Below, piece by piece: positions 10,949 to 22,379 of a DNA stretch of 64,000 nt. The position numbers and the translations under genes were made by a program. Source of the stretch: Cyanodermella asteris (Eukaryota; Ascomycota; Lecanoromycetes; Ostropales; Stictidaceae); NCBI GenBank assembly GCA_900618795.1, contig UYJD01000001.1, forward strand, positions 210,310 to 274,309, written 5' to 3'. The notes below the pieces were generated by a model, which saw nothing but the letters and a program-made list of their open reading frames with translations, did no database searches and was not told where the DNA came from. Positions within the stretch are counted from its first letter, which is position 1. Each line of letters begins with the position of its first letter.

Positions 10949-11596
10949 ATGTCAGGCATTAAAAAGGATGGTTTCCGTGATCTGAAGCTACCAAAACCCG
11001 ACGGCGCCAGCGATGAGCACCTATCCTACAATATCGATCCCAACAGCAAACTCAAGCCACTGGAGCAAGTCGCAAGCGACGGCACACTCGCGCAAGTGAA
11101 AGCCCTCATCTCCCGCGGCGCTAGCATCAAAGATGGCCGGCCACTGCACCACGCATGCCAGAACAAGAATCCCGATGAAGCATACGCCATTGTGGAGTAC
11201 CTGATCGAAGCCGGCTGCGACGTCAACCAAATGGACGAGCTGGACGAGAGAACGAATGTTGGACGTCCCTTGCACTGGGCTGCTCAGATGGAGCATACTG
11301 ATCGCATCATCGAGCTTCTGATCAAGCATGGTGCCGATCCGGATGGGAGAAGTGCTCAGAACTATACGCCGTTGAGTTTGGCAGAGGAGTGGGTTGCTGA
11401 CACCACTCGGAGGGCGGAGTTACTGCGGAATTATAGGTCCATTGCGCCTTGGGGGCCCGTTCATGCTTTGACCTATCGCGCGAACGGATACCTGCCCGTC
11501 TCGCCGTCGTCGAGTTCCATGGCGGAGTACAAGAAGGCGGTGGATGTTGATCAGCCCGGAGGAAAGGGGTATTCATTCGGCCTCATACTTGATTAG
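10949..11596 (+). CDS. Ankyrin-repeat protein
   Basis: A single exon encodes 215 residues. Two or three ankyrin repeats lie at about residues 35-145, with the diagnostic GRPLHHACQ and GRPLHWAAQ helices and the loop ends GCDVNQ and GADPDG. The C-terminal 60 residues contain no repeats. Short stand-alone ankyrin proteins act as protein-binding scaffolds; no partner or pathway is indicated by the neighbours. Confidence 0.8.
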   Translation: MSGIKKDGFRDLKLPKPDGASDEHLSYNIDPNSKLKPLEQVASDGTLAQVKALISRGASIKDGRPLHHACQNKNPDEAYAIVEYLIEAGCDVNQMDELDERTNVGRPLHWAAQMEHTDRIIELLIKHGADPDGRSAQNYTPLSLAEEWVADTTRRAELLRNYRSIAPWGPVHALTYRANGYLPVSPSSSSMAEYKKAVDVDQPGGKGYSFGLILD

Positions 11597-12853
11597 CGAT
11601 GTTGGAGGCAGCTACTTCGTTCTACGTTGGCACATCTTCCAAAAGCAGAAGACTTGCGAGCCAAAATAGATCCTTGCGCATGTATCCTTTTCCCTACCTT
11701 GACCGCTGCTTTCGGAAGTACCTCGACGGGTATGTGAGGAGGTAGTCGTCAAGCTATTTGCACAGCTGCTGAAGTTGATGGTTTCCCAGGTACGTCCAGT
11801 GCTATTCACGGACCTGCTAAAGTAAGTAGGTGATCAAGTATCTCTGCAAAGACTTCTGCCAGCTAGCCTCGGACCTTCGATTGCTTGCCCAACAGTTTCA
11901 GGCACCATCGGCTCTGTAACCTTTTCAGCAGCGTGTCCCTCGGTCGCTGCAGCCGTGGCACGTAGCAACTGTGGGATTTTGCTTGCATCCATAAAAGCCA
12001 GATTTAGGCCTTCGAAAAAGCTGCTATGGAGCATGCACACCTCCGTCTGTGAAAAGGGATGCTACCTCTGCCAGTCCGTCATGGGCTGTCGTGGTCCCGT
12101 GGATCAAGTGGCCTGGCTGCCGGCCCGCACGCACATCCCCCATACTTTCTCAATCCTTCATCCATGCTCTGCAAGACAAACTCCTGATCTTATTCCCGCA
12201 CCACAAGACCACATTCGTCACTCCAATCGTCCGCTTCCCGGCAAGGATTCTCGATATCACGCCTGCGGGGCAGACGGGCAGCTGACGTGGTCGCTCAAGC
12301 TGTGGATCGTCAGCGGCGAAAAGGGTGTGGGGACACGACGTCCAACGTCCTGCCAACGGCCAGATACAGCAACAAGCTTTCCCGACCCTACCCCACGCTG
12401 CTGGGACGAACCATGCCGATCACTCGTCCGGGATCGTGGGCTCCGTGGCCCCTAGCTTTTTTCCATCGTGTTCGAAACCTAGTCGTGCCTCGTTCTGGTT
12501 ATGCAAACCAGGCAAGATCTACAGTATAAAGTCGAGATGTTCGCCGGTAAAAATGCACGTTCTCTCATTCCATCGATCTTGCGCTTTGACTCTTGGTCCG
12601 TTTGGAAGATTGAGGTTCCAGTAGGTCTACTAGTTGCGAGCACGTACTTTGCCATTGGTTTTCGAAATCTCTCGATTCGGCACTATCTGTACAAGCTTGA
12701 AGCTGTGGTTTGTTCGATTGTGTATCATAATTCAAGGTCAATACATCTTATCTTGCAGACGATTCCCAAGCAACATTCGCCTCTTGTCTGAGGGATTTAT
12801 TGCCCAGCAAAAGTCATCGAGTCGAAATATCATTAGCGCGTCTGGCCGGCAAT
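11597..12853. other. Intergenic region with a diverged dispersed repeat
   Basis: This 1.26 kb stretch precedes the CE16 esterase. It holds copy B of a diverged repeat near 11727-11860 and otherwise only overlapping short ORFs with no family signal. Confidence 0.45.
11727..11860 (+). repeat. Diverged dispersed repeat, copy B
   Basis: This is the partner of 4490-4620 in the same orientation. The shared anchors are TATGTGAG, AGCTAT, CAGCT, AGGTACGT, CGGACCT and GTAGGTGATCAAGT. Each copy lies at the 3' or intergenic side of a gene. I see no terminal repeats. Confidence 0.35.
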
Positions 12854-14272
12854 ATGCAGATGATTCAGCGGATCTCGCTTCTCTTCGCCTCAGCGACTAT
12901 GGCCTTGACTGCCAGCAACAACCCTGGCTGGGGTGGCAGCGACTGGAAACTCGACTCGTTCTCCAACTTGGTTGTCTTCGGTGATAGTTACTCAGATGAA
13001 AATCGGCTGAAATACTTCCTTGCCCACAATTACACCTTGCCACCTCCCGGAACCGTTCTCCCAGAGGTAAGACCAAAGCACTGTTTACCACACCACCATT
13101 CTTAGAACATCCAGCTACTGAAAAGCTCATCTAGGCATTCAACACCGCGAGCGGCGGCCGCATCTGGAACCGCTACGTGGTCCAATACACCGGCATCACC
13201 ACCAAGACGGGAAAATGGGCACCCCAGATCAACCTCTACAACTACGCCGTCTCCGGCGGCGTCTGCAGCAACGACCTCACACCACGTCAACTCGTCGGCA
13301 CATCCGTCAGGTTCCCCGCGATCGTGCAGGAGCAATTCCCGTCGTTCGTCCGCGATCTGAATGCGACCAATCCGGCCACGAACCAGGGTACCTTCGCCCC
13401 TTCACCCCTGACGTCCGACAACACGATCTACGTCGTGTGGACCGGCGGCAACGACCTGGGCGAGGCGGCGTACTTTACGGATTCTCAGGTTCCCGGCACG
13501 ACGATTGTGGATTATCTGGATTGCGTGTACCACGTGATGGATTCGTTGTATGAGCTCGGTGCCAGGTGGTTCGTGTTGCCGAATCAGCCGCCATTCGACC
13601 TGACGCCGTTGTACGCGAACGACACCGAGGGCGGAATCAGTGCGGCGGCGGGAAGGAATTATTGGCCGGCGGGAAAACCAGGTACGCGATTTATGACCAC
13701 CACGAAAACCTCGTCTCCTTGTCGAGATTACCTGAAACCGGGTATTGGGGGGTGGAGCTGACGATAACGTTGCAGACAACCACACTGCGGTGGCGGCCAA
13801 GATGCAGGAGTACATCGTGCTCGTCAACGACGCATACGAGCACCGAACCCCGTTTTACAACCTCATCGCGCACCGATACCCGGGCGCGCACATTGCCAAT
13901 TTCGACGTACATTCCTTGGTAAGTTCAGACAGAGCCTCCCGCCCCTCCCCTCCGTGATCCAAGATCCCGGGTCCTGCAGTCGTCGCTAGCTCTGCAGCAC
14001 CAATTTCTAACGCCGAGACTAACATTCTTCAGTTCTACAACATCCACGAGAACCCGAACGCATATCTCAACGGGACGCGCACACCCTACAATACTTCCGC
14101 GATTGCGTTGGGCACCTGCACGGTCACCAATGGGACCTGCGTTGATCCGGGCTGCTGCGATTCGTTCATGTACTATGATTCGCTGCACAAGAGCGAGCAG
14201 ACGGATCGCATCATGGCCAAAGAGTTTGTGAAATTGATCGGCGGAAACAGCACCTATGCCACTTACTGGTAG
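12854..14272 (+). CDS. Secreted GDSL acetylesterase, carbohydrate esterase family 16
   Basis: Four exons (12854-13066, 13135-13681, 13776-13918, 14033-14272) give 380 residues; all three introns are short GT-AG with consistent phases. Residues 1-20 are a signal peptide. SGNH blocks are clear: VVFGDSYSDENR with nucleophile Ser45, a glycine block near YNYAVSGGVCSN, WTGGNDLGE (block III Asn), and YYDSLH near the C-terminus with Asp350 and His353. Family role: CE16 enzymes remove acetyl groups from plant cell-wall oligosaccharides outside the cell. Several N-glycosylation sites (NATN, NGT, NST) fit secretion. An ATG at 12800 is in frame but would bury the signal peptide, so I chose 12854. Confidence 0.92.
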
Positions 14273-14374
14273 AGACAAATGAAGCATATCGAACTCTTCA
14301 TAGGTGTCATGGCATTTGCATCTTCGAAATATGATCGTTATCGAAACCAAGGCCTCCTATCAATAGCGTATCAC

Positions 14375-17300
14375 TTACTCCAACTGCGTGACGCCCTCTA
14401 CCTTGATAGCTTCGCCGTCCTCCTCTTTCTGTGCCTCAGAAGGGAACTCCTTGTCGCCGCGGATGCCTGGCTTGGTGCTTGCATTGGCTTCTTCCTGTAG
14501 CCCACTGTCTCGAGCTTCTTTCCGAACTGCATTTCGTATATCTTCGTTATCTTCGGTACCAACTCCACCTTCCGTGACACCTGCGGCTTCTTCCTTGAGC
14601 TGTAGCTTTGCTTCCCGTTCGGCTGCATTCGGACCCATGTCGACACCTCCATCGAGATCCAAACGGACTCCGCCCTCCTCGTCCATTTCGTCGTCTTCGT
14701 CGTCGTCTGGGGCGCCGAACTCTGCAGATATCTAGACCAAGGTGTTAGTGAAGATCCATTCGCAACAAAATTTTACCGGGGTTGTATACCTCTTGCATAT
14801 CTGCTGCCCGCTGTGTGACGGGATGCGCCTCTCCTGGTGGAGGGTCATCCGGGGCACTGGGTCTCTTGAAAGGCGGCTCCATCTTTGCCTGCTCCTGCAA
14901 TCTCTGCTCTTTCTGGTGATCAATGATATCTCCATTATCGTTGTACAGCCTCAACAGCATGGCCTTGCGGTCCTCCTTGGGAAGCATCAGGTTTAGGCTG
15001 TACAGGCTACGCCACAGCGGTAATACCATTCGCTCGCTGAACGCATCTTCGCCTTCTCCCGTCTCAACGCGAAGGACCGAGCAGCCGAGGCCTATGTCTC
15101 GTACTCGCTCTCCAATCTCGTTCAGCTCGGTCCATGAGTTTCCAGACACCTTGGGGAACATCTCCTTGAGAAGCTTGTAAAGAGTCTTCTTGCTGCGCAA
15201 GCGGACGATTCTGTCTTCGCTGACCCAGGGGTCAAGCAACTGGAGACCATCGGTCTGTATCCTCCACGGACATTGATCCTCACGCTGAACATCCTGCTTG
15301 ACGAACATCTTGATACCACAATGCACAAATTTCATCCCCTTGCCCTCGTTCTCCGTCAAAATGTCCTTCGCGAGCGGTGTTGTGTAGTAAATCGTTCGTG
15401 CTGGTTCGCCAGTGGCATTTCGAACCATGAATCTATCTCGGGGAAAGCGGGGGTTGACTTCGTAGAAAGAGTAGATTTGTTCGATATCCTTCTGATCCGG
15501 ATCCAAGTATTTGAAGGGCTCTTCAAAAGGCTGCGTCTTCTTTGACTTCTGCTCGGAGAAGCTGTCATTAGCAGCTTCTGCTGACTTTTGTGTCCCACTC
15601 GCAATTTCCTTGGTGCTCTGGGCGGAAGGTGGAGGAGGGAAATGAACCTTGCGGTCGCCCTCAGTAGCGGTCGTCGCCGCATTCTCGTCGAGATCTTCGG
15701 CAGTCTTGACCTTCTTGATTGGCACCTCTTCATCTGCAGGCTCCTCAGCAGGCCTCTTCGTCGTACTAGACTCGCCGTTCAGGGAAGCATTTGTGTCTGT
15801 ATCAAGAGGTGCGTTCATGCGTGCAGCCGCGGAAGGGGTTTCGTTGACAACTTGCGGGACTGACGATGGTGCCAAATCATCAAGTGCTTTGATATGATCA
15901 GATCCGCCATTGGTCTGGCCTCTCTTCTCAATTTCGTCAACAACTGCAACGATAGATGGCAGCGGCTTCTGTGGGTCTGTTGTCATGTCTTTGGCACCAG
16001 CTTCGGCGCGGATTGTGCTAGCGGTTCGTGAAGGTTCGGGTCGGGCACGGATCTCGGTCTTCTTCTCCAAAACAGTGATGAAGAAACCACCAGTATCTTG
16101 CTGGTGAGGTTCTACCCTCATGCAGCGCTCCATGGGATAATCGTCGGGGAGGGCAAACATCCCTTCGTAGAGCTTGCCCAGCCCATCGTCACCATTCTCT
16201 TGTCGCTGAGCCTCGACCTCTTGCATGCTTGACCACATACGCCCAGTTTTGTCCATGATCTGCCACTGTTTCATTCCGGGTTTGTGCTTGAGGCCAGGCA
16301 AAATAGTTGATGCATCGATTATGTCGACCTTTTCAAGTCCACCACAGCGATCGATAGCTGCGGACACGACGGCCTCATTCTCGACCGGATTCATACTGCA
16401 TGTTGAGTACACAACGCGACCCCCGACTTTGAGCATCTGCAACGACCGAACGAGAATCTTAACCTGCGTCAAATGCAGACCGAGTCCGTTGCCGGGATTC
16501 CAATCCTTCCAGACGTTGGGGTTCTTGCGCGCAGTACCATCGCCGGAGCAAGGAACATCAGCCAAGATGCGGTCGAATTTTAGGTATCTGTTAGGTCCCT
16601 TCTCGTTCTCGCTCGGTAGCTTTATGCTGGGAAACATAGTCGCATCATGGTTCGTGACGATCAGGTTCGGACTGTTCAAGCGCTTCATCTGGTGAATAAG
16701 CATGTGAGCTCTGCGGTAGTCGACGTCGTTCGCGATCAAAAGCCCCGTCGCACGGCCGTCGTCCGAGGTGTCTCCCATCTTAGTGTTGTCGTCCAACTCC
16801 ATCTCGATGGCAATACCATCCGGACTGACTTCGCGACCCTGATCCTTCTCGACCTGCTTGAGAACCTTCTTCATGCGCGCCTCCTCACCAGCGTGGACTG
16901 CTTCTATGAGCTGCGCAGATTTGCTGCCCGGAGCGGCGCAAAGGTCAAGAACAGTGTGACCAGGCTGGACATCAAGCAGTAGAGGTGGAATCATGCTGAC
17001 AATTTCTTGCCTGCTGATGTTGCCCACGCTGGTCTCGGAAACAAGAAACTGCTGGAAGGCCTTGAATGGTGGAAATCTGCGCACGATATTCTTTGGCGTG
17101 GTCATCTGCCATGCAAGCTGGTCGGGAAACCATTGAATCGGCTCTGGAGGTGGTACTTTCTGCCCCTCATATTCGATCTCTGTGATTTCCGGAATATAGC
17201 GCTTGACCAATTTTTCCTGGACAGCTAAAGCATGGCCCTTGGACCCAGTAAATCTGAAGCTGTTCGGCAATTCGCGCTTGAGTGCAGTCCAGAACTGTTC

Positions 17301-17483
17301 CTTCTCTTCGTCATTCTCGAAGCTGAGTTGCGCATTGTAGTAGTCCTGGAAGAGCTTGTTGGCCTTGTCGACGACGCGCGGGTCTGCACGCTGCGATTGT
17401 CCTCCGCGCCCACCACGACCTCCGCCTCGACCTCGACCTCGACCGCCACCACCTCTTCCTCTGCCTCGTCCTCCACGGCCCAT
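14375..17483 (-). CDS. NCL1: tRNA (cytosine-5)-methyltransferase TRM4/NCL1 (NSUN2 family)
   Basis: Exon 17483-14790 plus exon 14731-14375 give 1016 residues. The 58-bp intron (14732-14789, GTATAC...TCTAG) is near the 3' end; unspliced, the frame stops at 14745. Residues 1-28 are an RGG-rich tail. The Rossmann methyltransferase has motif I LDLCAAPGSKSA (179-190), motif IV DVPCSGDGT with Cys312, and motif VI STCSMNPVE with Cys362, the two catalytic cysteines of m5C RNA methyltransferases. Family role: nuclear methylation of C5 in several tRNAs. The C-terminus is a long acidic Glu/Asp region. It is transcribed divergently from the MFS gene, 281 bp apart. Confidence 0.95.
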
Positions 17484-17764
17484 TGTGGTGAGCTGGTGCA
17501 GTAGATTGGAATTAGGATGACATTTGTGTATGGCAGAAAGTATGGAACCAACTGCGCATGCGTGAATTGGTGGTCAGTGTGCGAAAAGTGCTAGACTTGC
17601 GGAAGCTCCAAAAGAATTGCAATGACGCCGACGAGAATTCAGCTCACGTGACCGGCTGAGTTTCTCACCTGCTGCGTTCTCAGGATTCTGTTCTTCCAAA
17701 ATCAGAGCTTGCGCTGCACATCTGAGATTCATGGACCTCCACAACTTGAAGGCAGCAGGTCAAT

Positions 17765-19233
17765 ATGTCGCTCGTCGAAAAAGTGCTTTTCGAAATCGGT
17801 TCTCGCACTTTCTTTAGCTCGTCCGTCAATGTAAAGTTACTATGCCTTCAGCGATTCTCCCGACTCTTCGCCTATGGCGCTACGTTCATCATACTGGTTC
17901 AGTTTTTGACCCTCGTTGGCAATACTGATGAGCAAGTGGGACTGTTTATGACTCTTACTCTGCTCGGTGATACTCTGATCAGTCTCATCCTCAGTTGGAT
18001 CACCGATCGAGTTGGTAGGAGAAAGGTACTAGCTGCAGGGTCGATTTTGATGATTGCAAGCGGTGCAACATTCTCTCTGACCTCAAACTACTGGGCTTTA
18101 CTTGCGGCAGCAACTTTTGGTGTCATCAGTCCCAGGTACGCAATTACGTAGAATGGATATTGACTGGCCTTTGAGACTGACCCCACCGTAGTGGAAATGA
18201 GATTGGCCCGTTCCGCGCAGTGGAAGAATCAATTCTGTCCCAGCTCACAGAAGAAAAAGAACGGAGTGACATTTTCGCCTGGTACAACATGGGCGGTACT
18301 GCCGGCGCTGCCATTGGCACACTGCTTAGTGGATGGACGATTCAGCTCCTGCAGAACCACACCGGGCTATCGCAAGACACCTCGTACCGATTCATATTCG
18401 TGCTATACGCTTTGCTTGGTTTGTTAAAGCTCGGTCTCACCTTGGCTCTGACACAAGACGTGGAACGCGAGTCTTTTGCGTACCAGACTTTGGCCGCTGA
18501 AGCAGAACCGGAAGGTAGCGATCCAACTACCAACGATACCGGTGAGCCTCGTTCCAGCTCTGCCGCTCTTGTCCAAAATGAGCTTCGCGACGAGGAAGAA
18601 CAGCCACTACCGACAAAAGGTCGTTCAATCCTGTCCAAGCTGGCTCCGGGAATCTCCCGAAAATCACTATCGACCCTGCTGCCGCTGCTCTTTCTCTTTT
18701 CTCTCGATTCTATGGCTTCAGGTCTCGCATCGCCATCGTGGCTAACGTACTTTTTCACTACTTATCACTCTCTACCACCTTCATACCTCGGCACCTTGTT
18801 CTTTGCAACCAATATTATTGCCACGGTTTCCAACCTTGTAGCTCTTCCCATCGCGCGCCGTCTCGGTCCCCTCAGAACGATGGTGTTTACGCATTTCCCA
18901 TCGGCAATCTTCCTCGGTTTGATTCCGGTTCCAGGCCGCGGCACAACCGGTACCTCAATCGCCGTGTTGTTTCTGTTCTTGCGTGCTTGTACGCAGAGTA
19001 TGGATCAGGCTCCGAGGCAGGCTTTCATAGCCGCAGCAGTGAGCGCTGACGAGCGCACCGCAGTGCTCGGGACAATCAATACAGCAAAGACTTTGTCGCA
19101 GGCTACGGGCACGGGACTGTCTGGCGTGCTTGCAGAACGGAGATGGTGGACATTGTTATTCGGATCTGCGGGTTTCGGAAAGGCGACTTACGATTTGTTG
19201 CTGCTTTGGCTGTTTCATCGGACGAAACAATGA
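17765..19233 (+). CDS. Major facilitator superfamily transporter
   Basis: Exons 17765-18135 and 18192-19233 (56-bp intron) give 470 residues. About twelve hydrophobic segments are visible. The loop after TM2 has the MFS motif A-like DRVGRRK, and a second related motif, LPIARRLGPLRT, follows in the C-terminal half. A long Glu/Ser-rich central loop (about 225-275) separates the halves. Substrate unknown; it looks like the drug/metabolite H+-antiporter side of the family. It shares a short promoter with TRM4 but has no obvious functional link. Confidence 0.87.
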
Positions 19234-19626
19234 GATCGGGAACCTACGTAGTTTAGTAAGGAATCAGAAACCAGAATATGGTATTAGGACCTTTCAGAGT
19301 CTCGTTGCTTGTTGCTGCAGCAACTCAGCAAAGTACTAAATTAAGTCCTCACCCAAGTACTCCCCGAATATCCGCCCAAGTGATTCCCGGTCCAGTCGCT
19401 TGAGTATACAGTTGAGCACCAAGTCAAGTACCGAGCCAAAAGAAAATATCATCAAGCTTGCGGCTGAGCTGTGCCAGTATTGGAACAGAACAGGACTCGC
19501 AGACGTGCTGAAGTGAGCAGGTAAATCATGACAATACGCAACGTGCCCCCAAAACCCAGAACTACACATCAGGGACATTTAATCAGCTCAAAGACAGCAA
19601 ATCATCACACCTCACATCCATCCAGC
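19234..19626. other. Intergenic region between convergent genes
   Basis: These 393 bp separate the stops of the MFS and PEBP genes. It is rich in short CAAGTACT/AAGTAC words (about 19330-19445) that also occur near 31510-31560. I see no gene. Confidence 0.4.
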
Positions 19627-20281
19627 CTAATTACTCGTAAACCAATTCACCGTAACCACCTCCCCCAACCCCGCCTTCGCCATCCACGCATCCAGATCAA
19701 ACCACATCCTCTTCGAATTCCCCAACGGCCTGCCCCCCCCGGACGGCGCAAACCCCGCCGCCTCGAACCCGTCCGGCTGAACGAAGAGGAAGAACGTGTA
19801 CCGATGAGGTGCGCTGGCCGGCGGCGGAGCGGGCCCGATGTAGTTGGCGACGAAGGGGTCCGTGGAGGTCAGGGCGCCGTCGCTGCCGCCGAGTACGAAG
19901 CCCGGTTGGATCCAGTGCAGGATGGGCCCGAGGCCGCGCCACCGGGTGGAAGGGGGCGTCGGGGTCGAGGGCGATGAGGAGGTGGGTTTGGGTGGGGGAG
20001 GCTGGCGGCGTATGCTATTGTTGGTGCTTGTTGGGCCTCTGTGCGGTGGATGTTCGTTAGTGGGGTGCGTCCCATGCGAGGAGAGCGATGGTTTGTGATG
20101 GAGTGGATTGTGAAGTGTCGATTGAGCCACCCGGAAGTCGCGTCACGGCTTGTCACTTACCGGCACGAGGAAAGTACTGGGCTTTGGTGATTGGTTTGCC
20201 CTGAACCCGGATTTCAAGCAGTTTGGAAGGATCTTTTTCGAGAGCCGCGAGAGCGCGGTCGATGCTGGCATTAATAGGCAT
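19627..20281 (-). pseudogene. PEBP/TFS1-like protein gene with two apparent frameshifts
   Basis: Exon 1 is 20281-20161 (MPINASIDRALAALEKDPSK..., ending QYFPRAG), followed by a 122-bp intron (GTAAGT...CACAG, branch-like CTAAC) and a second exon to the stop at 19627. Exon 2 carries PEBP-family signatures in three frames: QQAPTIAY, then THLLIALDPDAP after a +1 shift near 19990-20001 (a run of G), then WRGLGPILHWIQPGF and FVANYIGPAPPP to WFTSN after another +1 shift near 19946-19955. Family role: phosphatidylethanolamine-binding proteins, including the yeast carboxypeptidase Y inhibitor Tfs1. Each part is conserved, so a recent inactivation or two homopolymer sequencing errors explain it. An intron of that size is implausible. 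Confidence 0.65.
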
Positions 20282-20853
20282 AGTGAGAAGCAGTTATAGA
20301 CGTGCTTGATGCACCAGTGGGTAAGAAGTCGCAGCCAAAATAGCGGAAGCACGGCAGTGAAAAAGTGGGTTTGAGAACAAAAGACATATGAGCAGGGGCG
20401 AGTAGACACTTTTCAGAGAATATGAAATTGGTTTAACAAGGTTCGAAACATGTGAGGTGGCTCTTGTCGGCAAGCGGCGTCATTTGCTGCGAGTCGATCA
20501 TTGTGGGAAGGGAGGGAAGTCGGCCTGAGGTTGGCGAGAGATCAGCTAGGGGGTCGGAGATAGCAGACCAACACCAGCGAAGCCCGAGATGGTCGTAATA
20601 AAGAAACGCAGCTTTTCGCAAGGATCGGCCGTATGCATATCGATCCTTCATGCAGAGAATGAGATCGTCAGATGCAGTAAGCGGCTATTGAATACCAAGT
20701 ATGGTAGTGAGGGAAATCATGAGCGGTATGATGTCTTTGAAGATAGAAACATCGTGCGTTCTGTGTAGCTCTCCAACGCCATGCAAAGACGTCCAAGCAA
20801 CCGTCAAACATGCTTCTATAACGCCTATGTATACGTCAATCGGTCCGTGCAAG
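20282..20853. other. Intergenic region
   Basis: This stretch between the PEBP gene start and the F-box-like gene end shows no supportable gene. Confidence 0.4.
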
Positions 20854-22379
20854 TCACCCATCGCCAGCTCTAATCGCCCAAACCACCACCGGTCTCTCGC
20901 CCACAGCCCTCAAACCCACCCCACACCTTGCCCTCTCCACTCGAACCCTCCTCATCAGCATTCCGTCCCCACCGTCGACGTCCTTTTCCTCTCCTTCACT
21001 CTCCACATCGTCCTCGTGAGCGCTCTCCGATCTTTCCGCAATCCACGGCCCAGCCGCCCTCATGATCTCCTTCCTCGTGCCCCTCGGCCACCAGAGCCCC
21101 ATGGTAATACCCCATTCCACACACCCGCGTTCCCTCAGGACGCCGAGCAGTTTTCGCAGCGGCATCAAGAAGCGCGTCCGCGGATAAATCTCGTCTCCGA
21201 TCCAGAAGGCGTGAGAATCGGCTCGGGACGGAGAGCGGTGTTGGATCAGCGGAAAATGAACCGTAACTTCCAGCCGGCGGCGCGGATGATAAGGACCCCT
21301 CGAAGCATCCGATGACGATGATGTAGATGACGTCGGAGTGATTCGAGAAGAATAAATCATCTGCAGGACGCGATACACCTCCTTCACAGCGGCCGGGTTG
21401 AAATTCCATGACAACTCAACCTTGAGGTTCCGGAGCCGCACGAGCGTCGCATCGCGTATGTTTGGTTGTCACGGCCACTTGTGCAGCGCGACGAGCGGCG
21501 GCCATTTCGACGAGTCGGGGAGCAGGACACCGTATTTCCTGCCCATTCTCCCATCTAGTTCTATTCGCTCCGTGCCCATCTCGCTCCTCGTCCCGATGCC
21601 GCGTTCCGTCTTTGAGTTGTTGGAGGCCAGAGACGCGGGTTTCACTGGTGAGCGCCAGCCTTGCGTTTCGTTGGCGGGAAAGGCGCAGGCGCAGTACATG
21701 TGAAAGTAGGAGCTGCAGGAGGTGGTAAAGGGAAAGGGAGTCTTTGACGAGGAGGGGGTTGGTGTGGGTGAGGGTTCGCGTTGGCACCAGTGGGCTATGA
21801 TGGGGTGGGAGAGGAGGAGCGGGGAGGCTTCGAGGTAGGTTGTTCGGGAGGCTTGGAGGAGGGAGAGGAAGGGGTTGAGGTTTGTGCGGGTCATGACGTG
21901 GGAATTGAGGATGAGGATCGGGGCGTGGTCTGTTGTGTTGTTAGCGATGCGGAATTGAGAGAGTGTGATTAAATATGGCGAAGACCGACTAGTAGCCAGA
22001 TGCTTGAGAATCTCCACAGCACGAATAAATATAATGAAAGCATGCGAACGAAGACGCAAGCTAAAGACGCGAAAATACACAAGATGCTCCTCCAATCTCA
22101 TTCATACCTGCAAGCATTACGTATAGTATGGAAAGTCAAGTGGACGTCGACCCCAGATGTCATCAACATTGGCTTACCTCTCGTAGCTCGACAGTCTTCG
22201 AAGACCTCTTTATATACCATCTCACGAATCTCAGCCGGCAACTTCAGAAACGGAAACGGATCCTTCTTCTTCGTTTCCCGCCCAAAGATCAATCTCTTGA
22301 ATTTGCCGAACGCTCTCGACAGCAAGGACCGGCCCGACGACCTGTCATCCCGCGAGACGACAGATGACGAAGTAGACAT
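20854..22379 (-). pseudogene. F-box-like protein gene with an in-frame TGA
   Basis: Exon 1 (22379-22178) encodes a basic N-terminus and the F-box-like FPFLKLPAEIREMVYKEVF. A 248-bp intron (GTAAGC...ACAACAG) leads to exon 2 at 21929, giving ATRDHAPILILNSHV. The frame meets a TGA at 21469-21471 after 221 residues, then continues in the same frame for more than 200 codons to 20854 with sequence of the same character (VRLRNLKVELSWNFNP...). Such fungal proteins usually continue past this point into a strand-rich C-terminal region, so the TGA looks premature. No consensus intron removes it. Either the short protein is made, or the gene is decayed. Some F-box proteins recruit substrates to SCF ubiquitin ligases; a role here is unproven. 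Confidence 0.55.

Noticed and set aside
12501-12984. Overlapping short ORFs before the CE16 gene
   Set aside because: They have no family signal; the signal peptide and GDSL block set the gene start at 12854.
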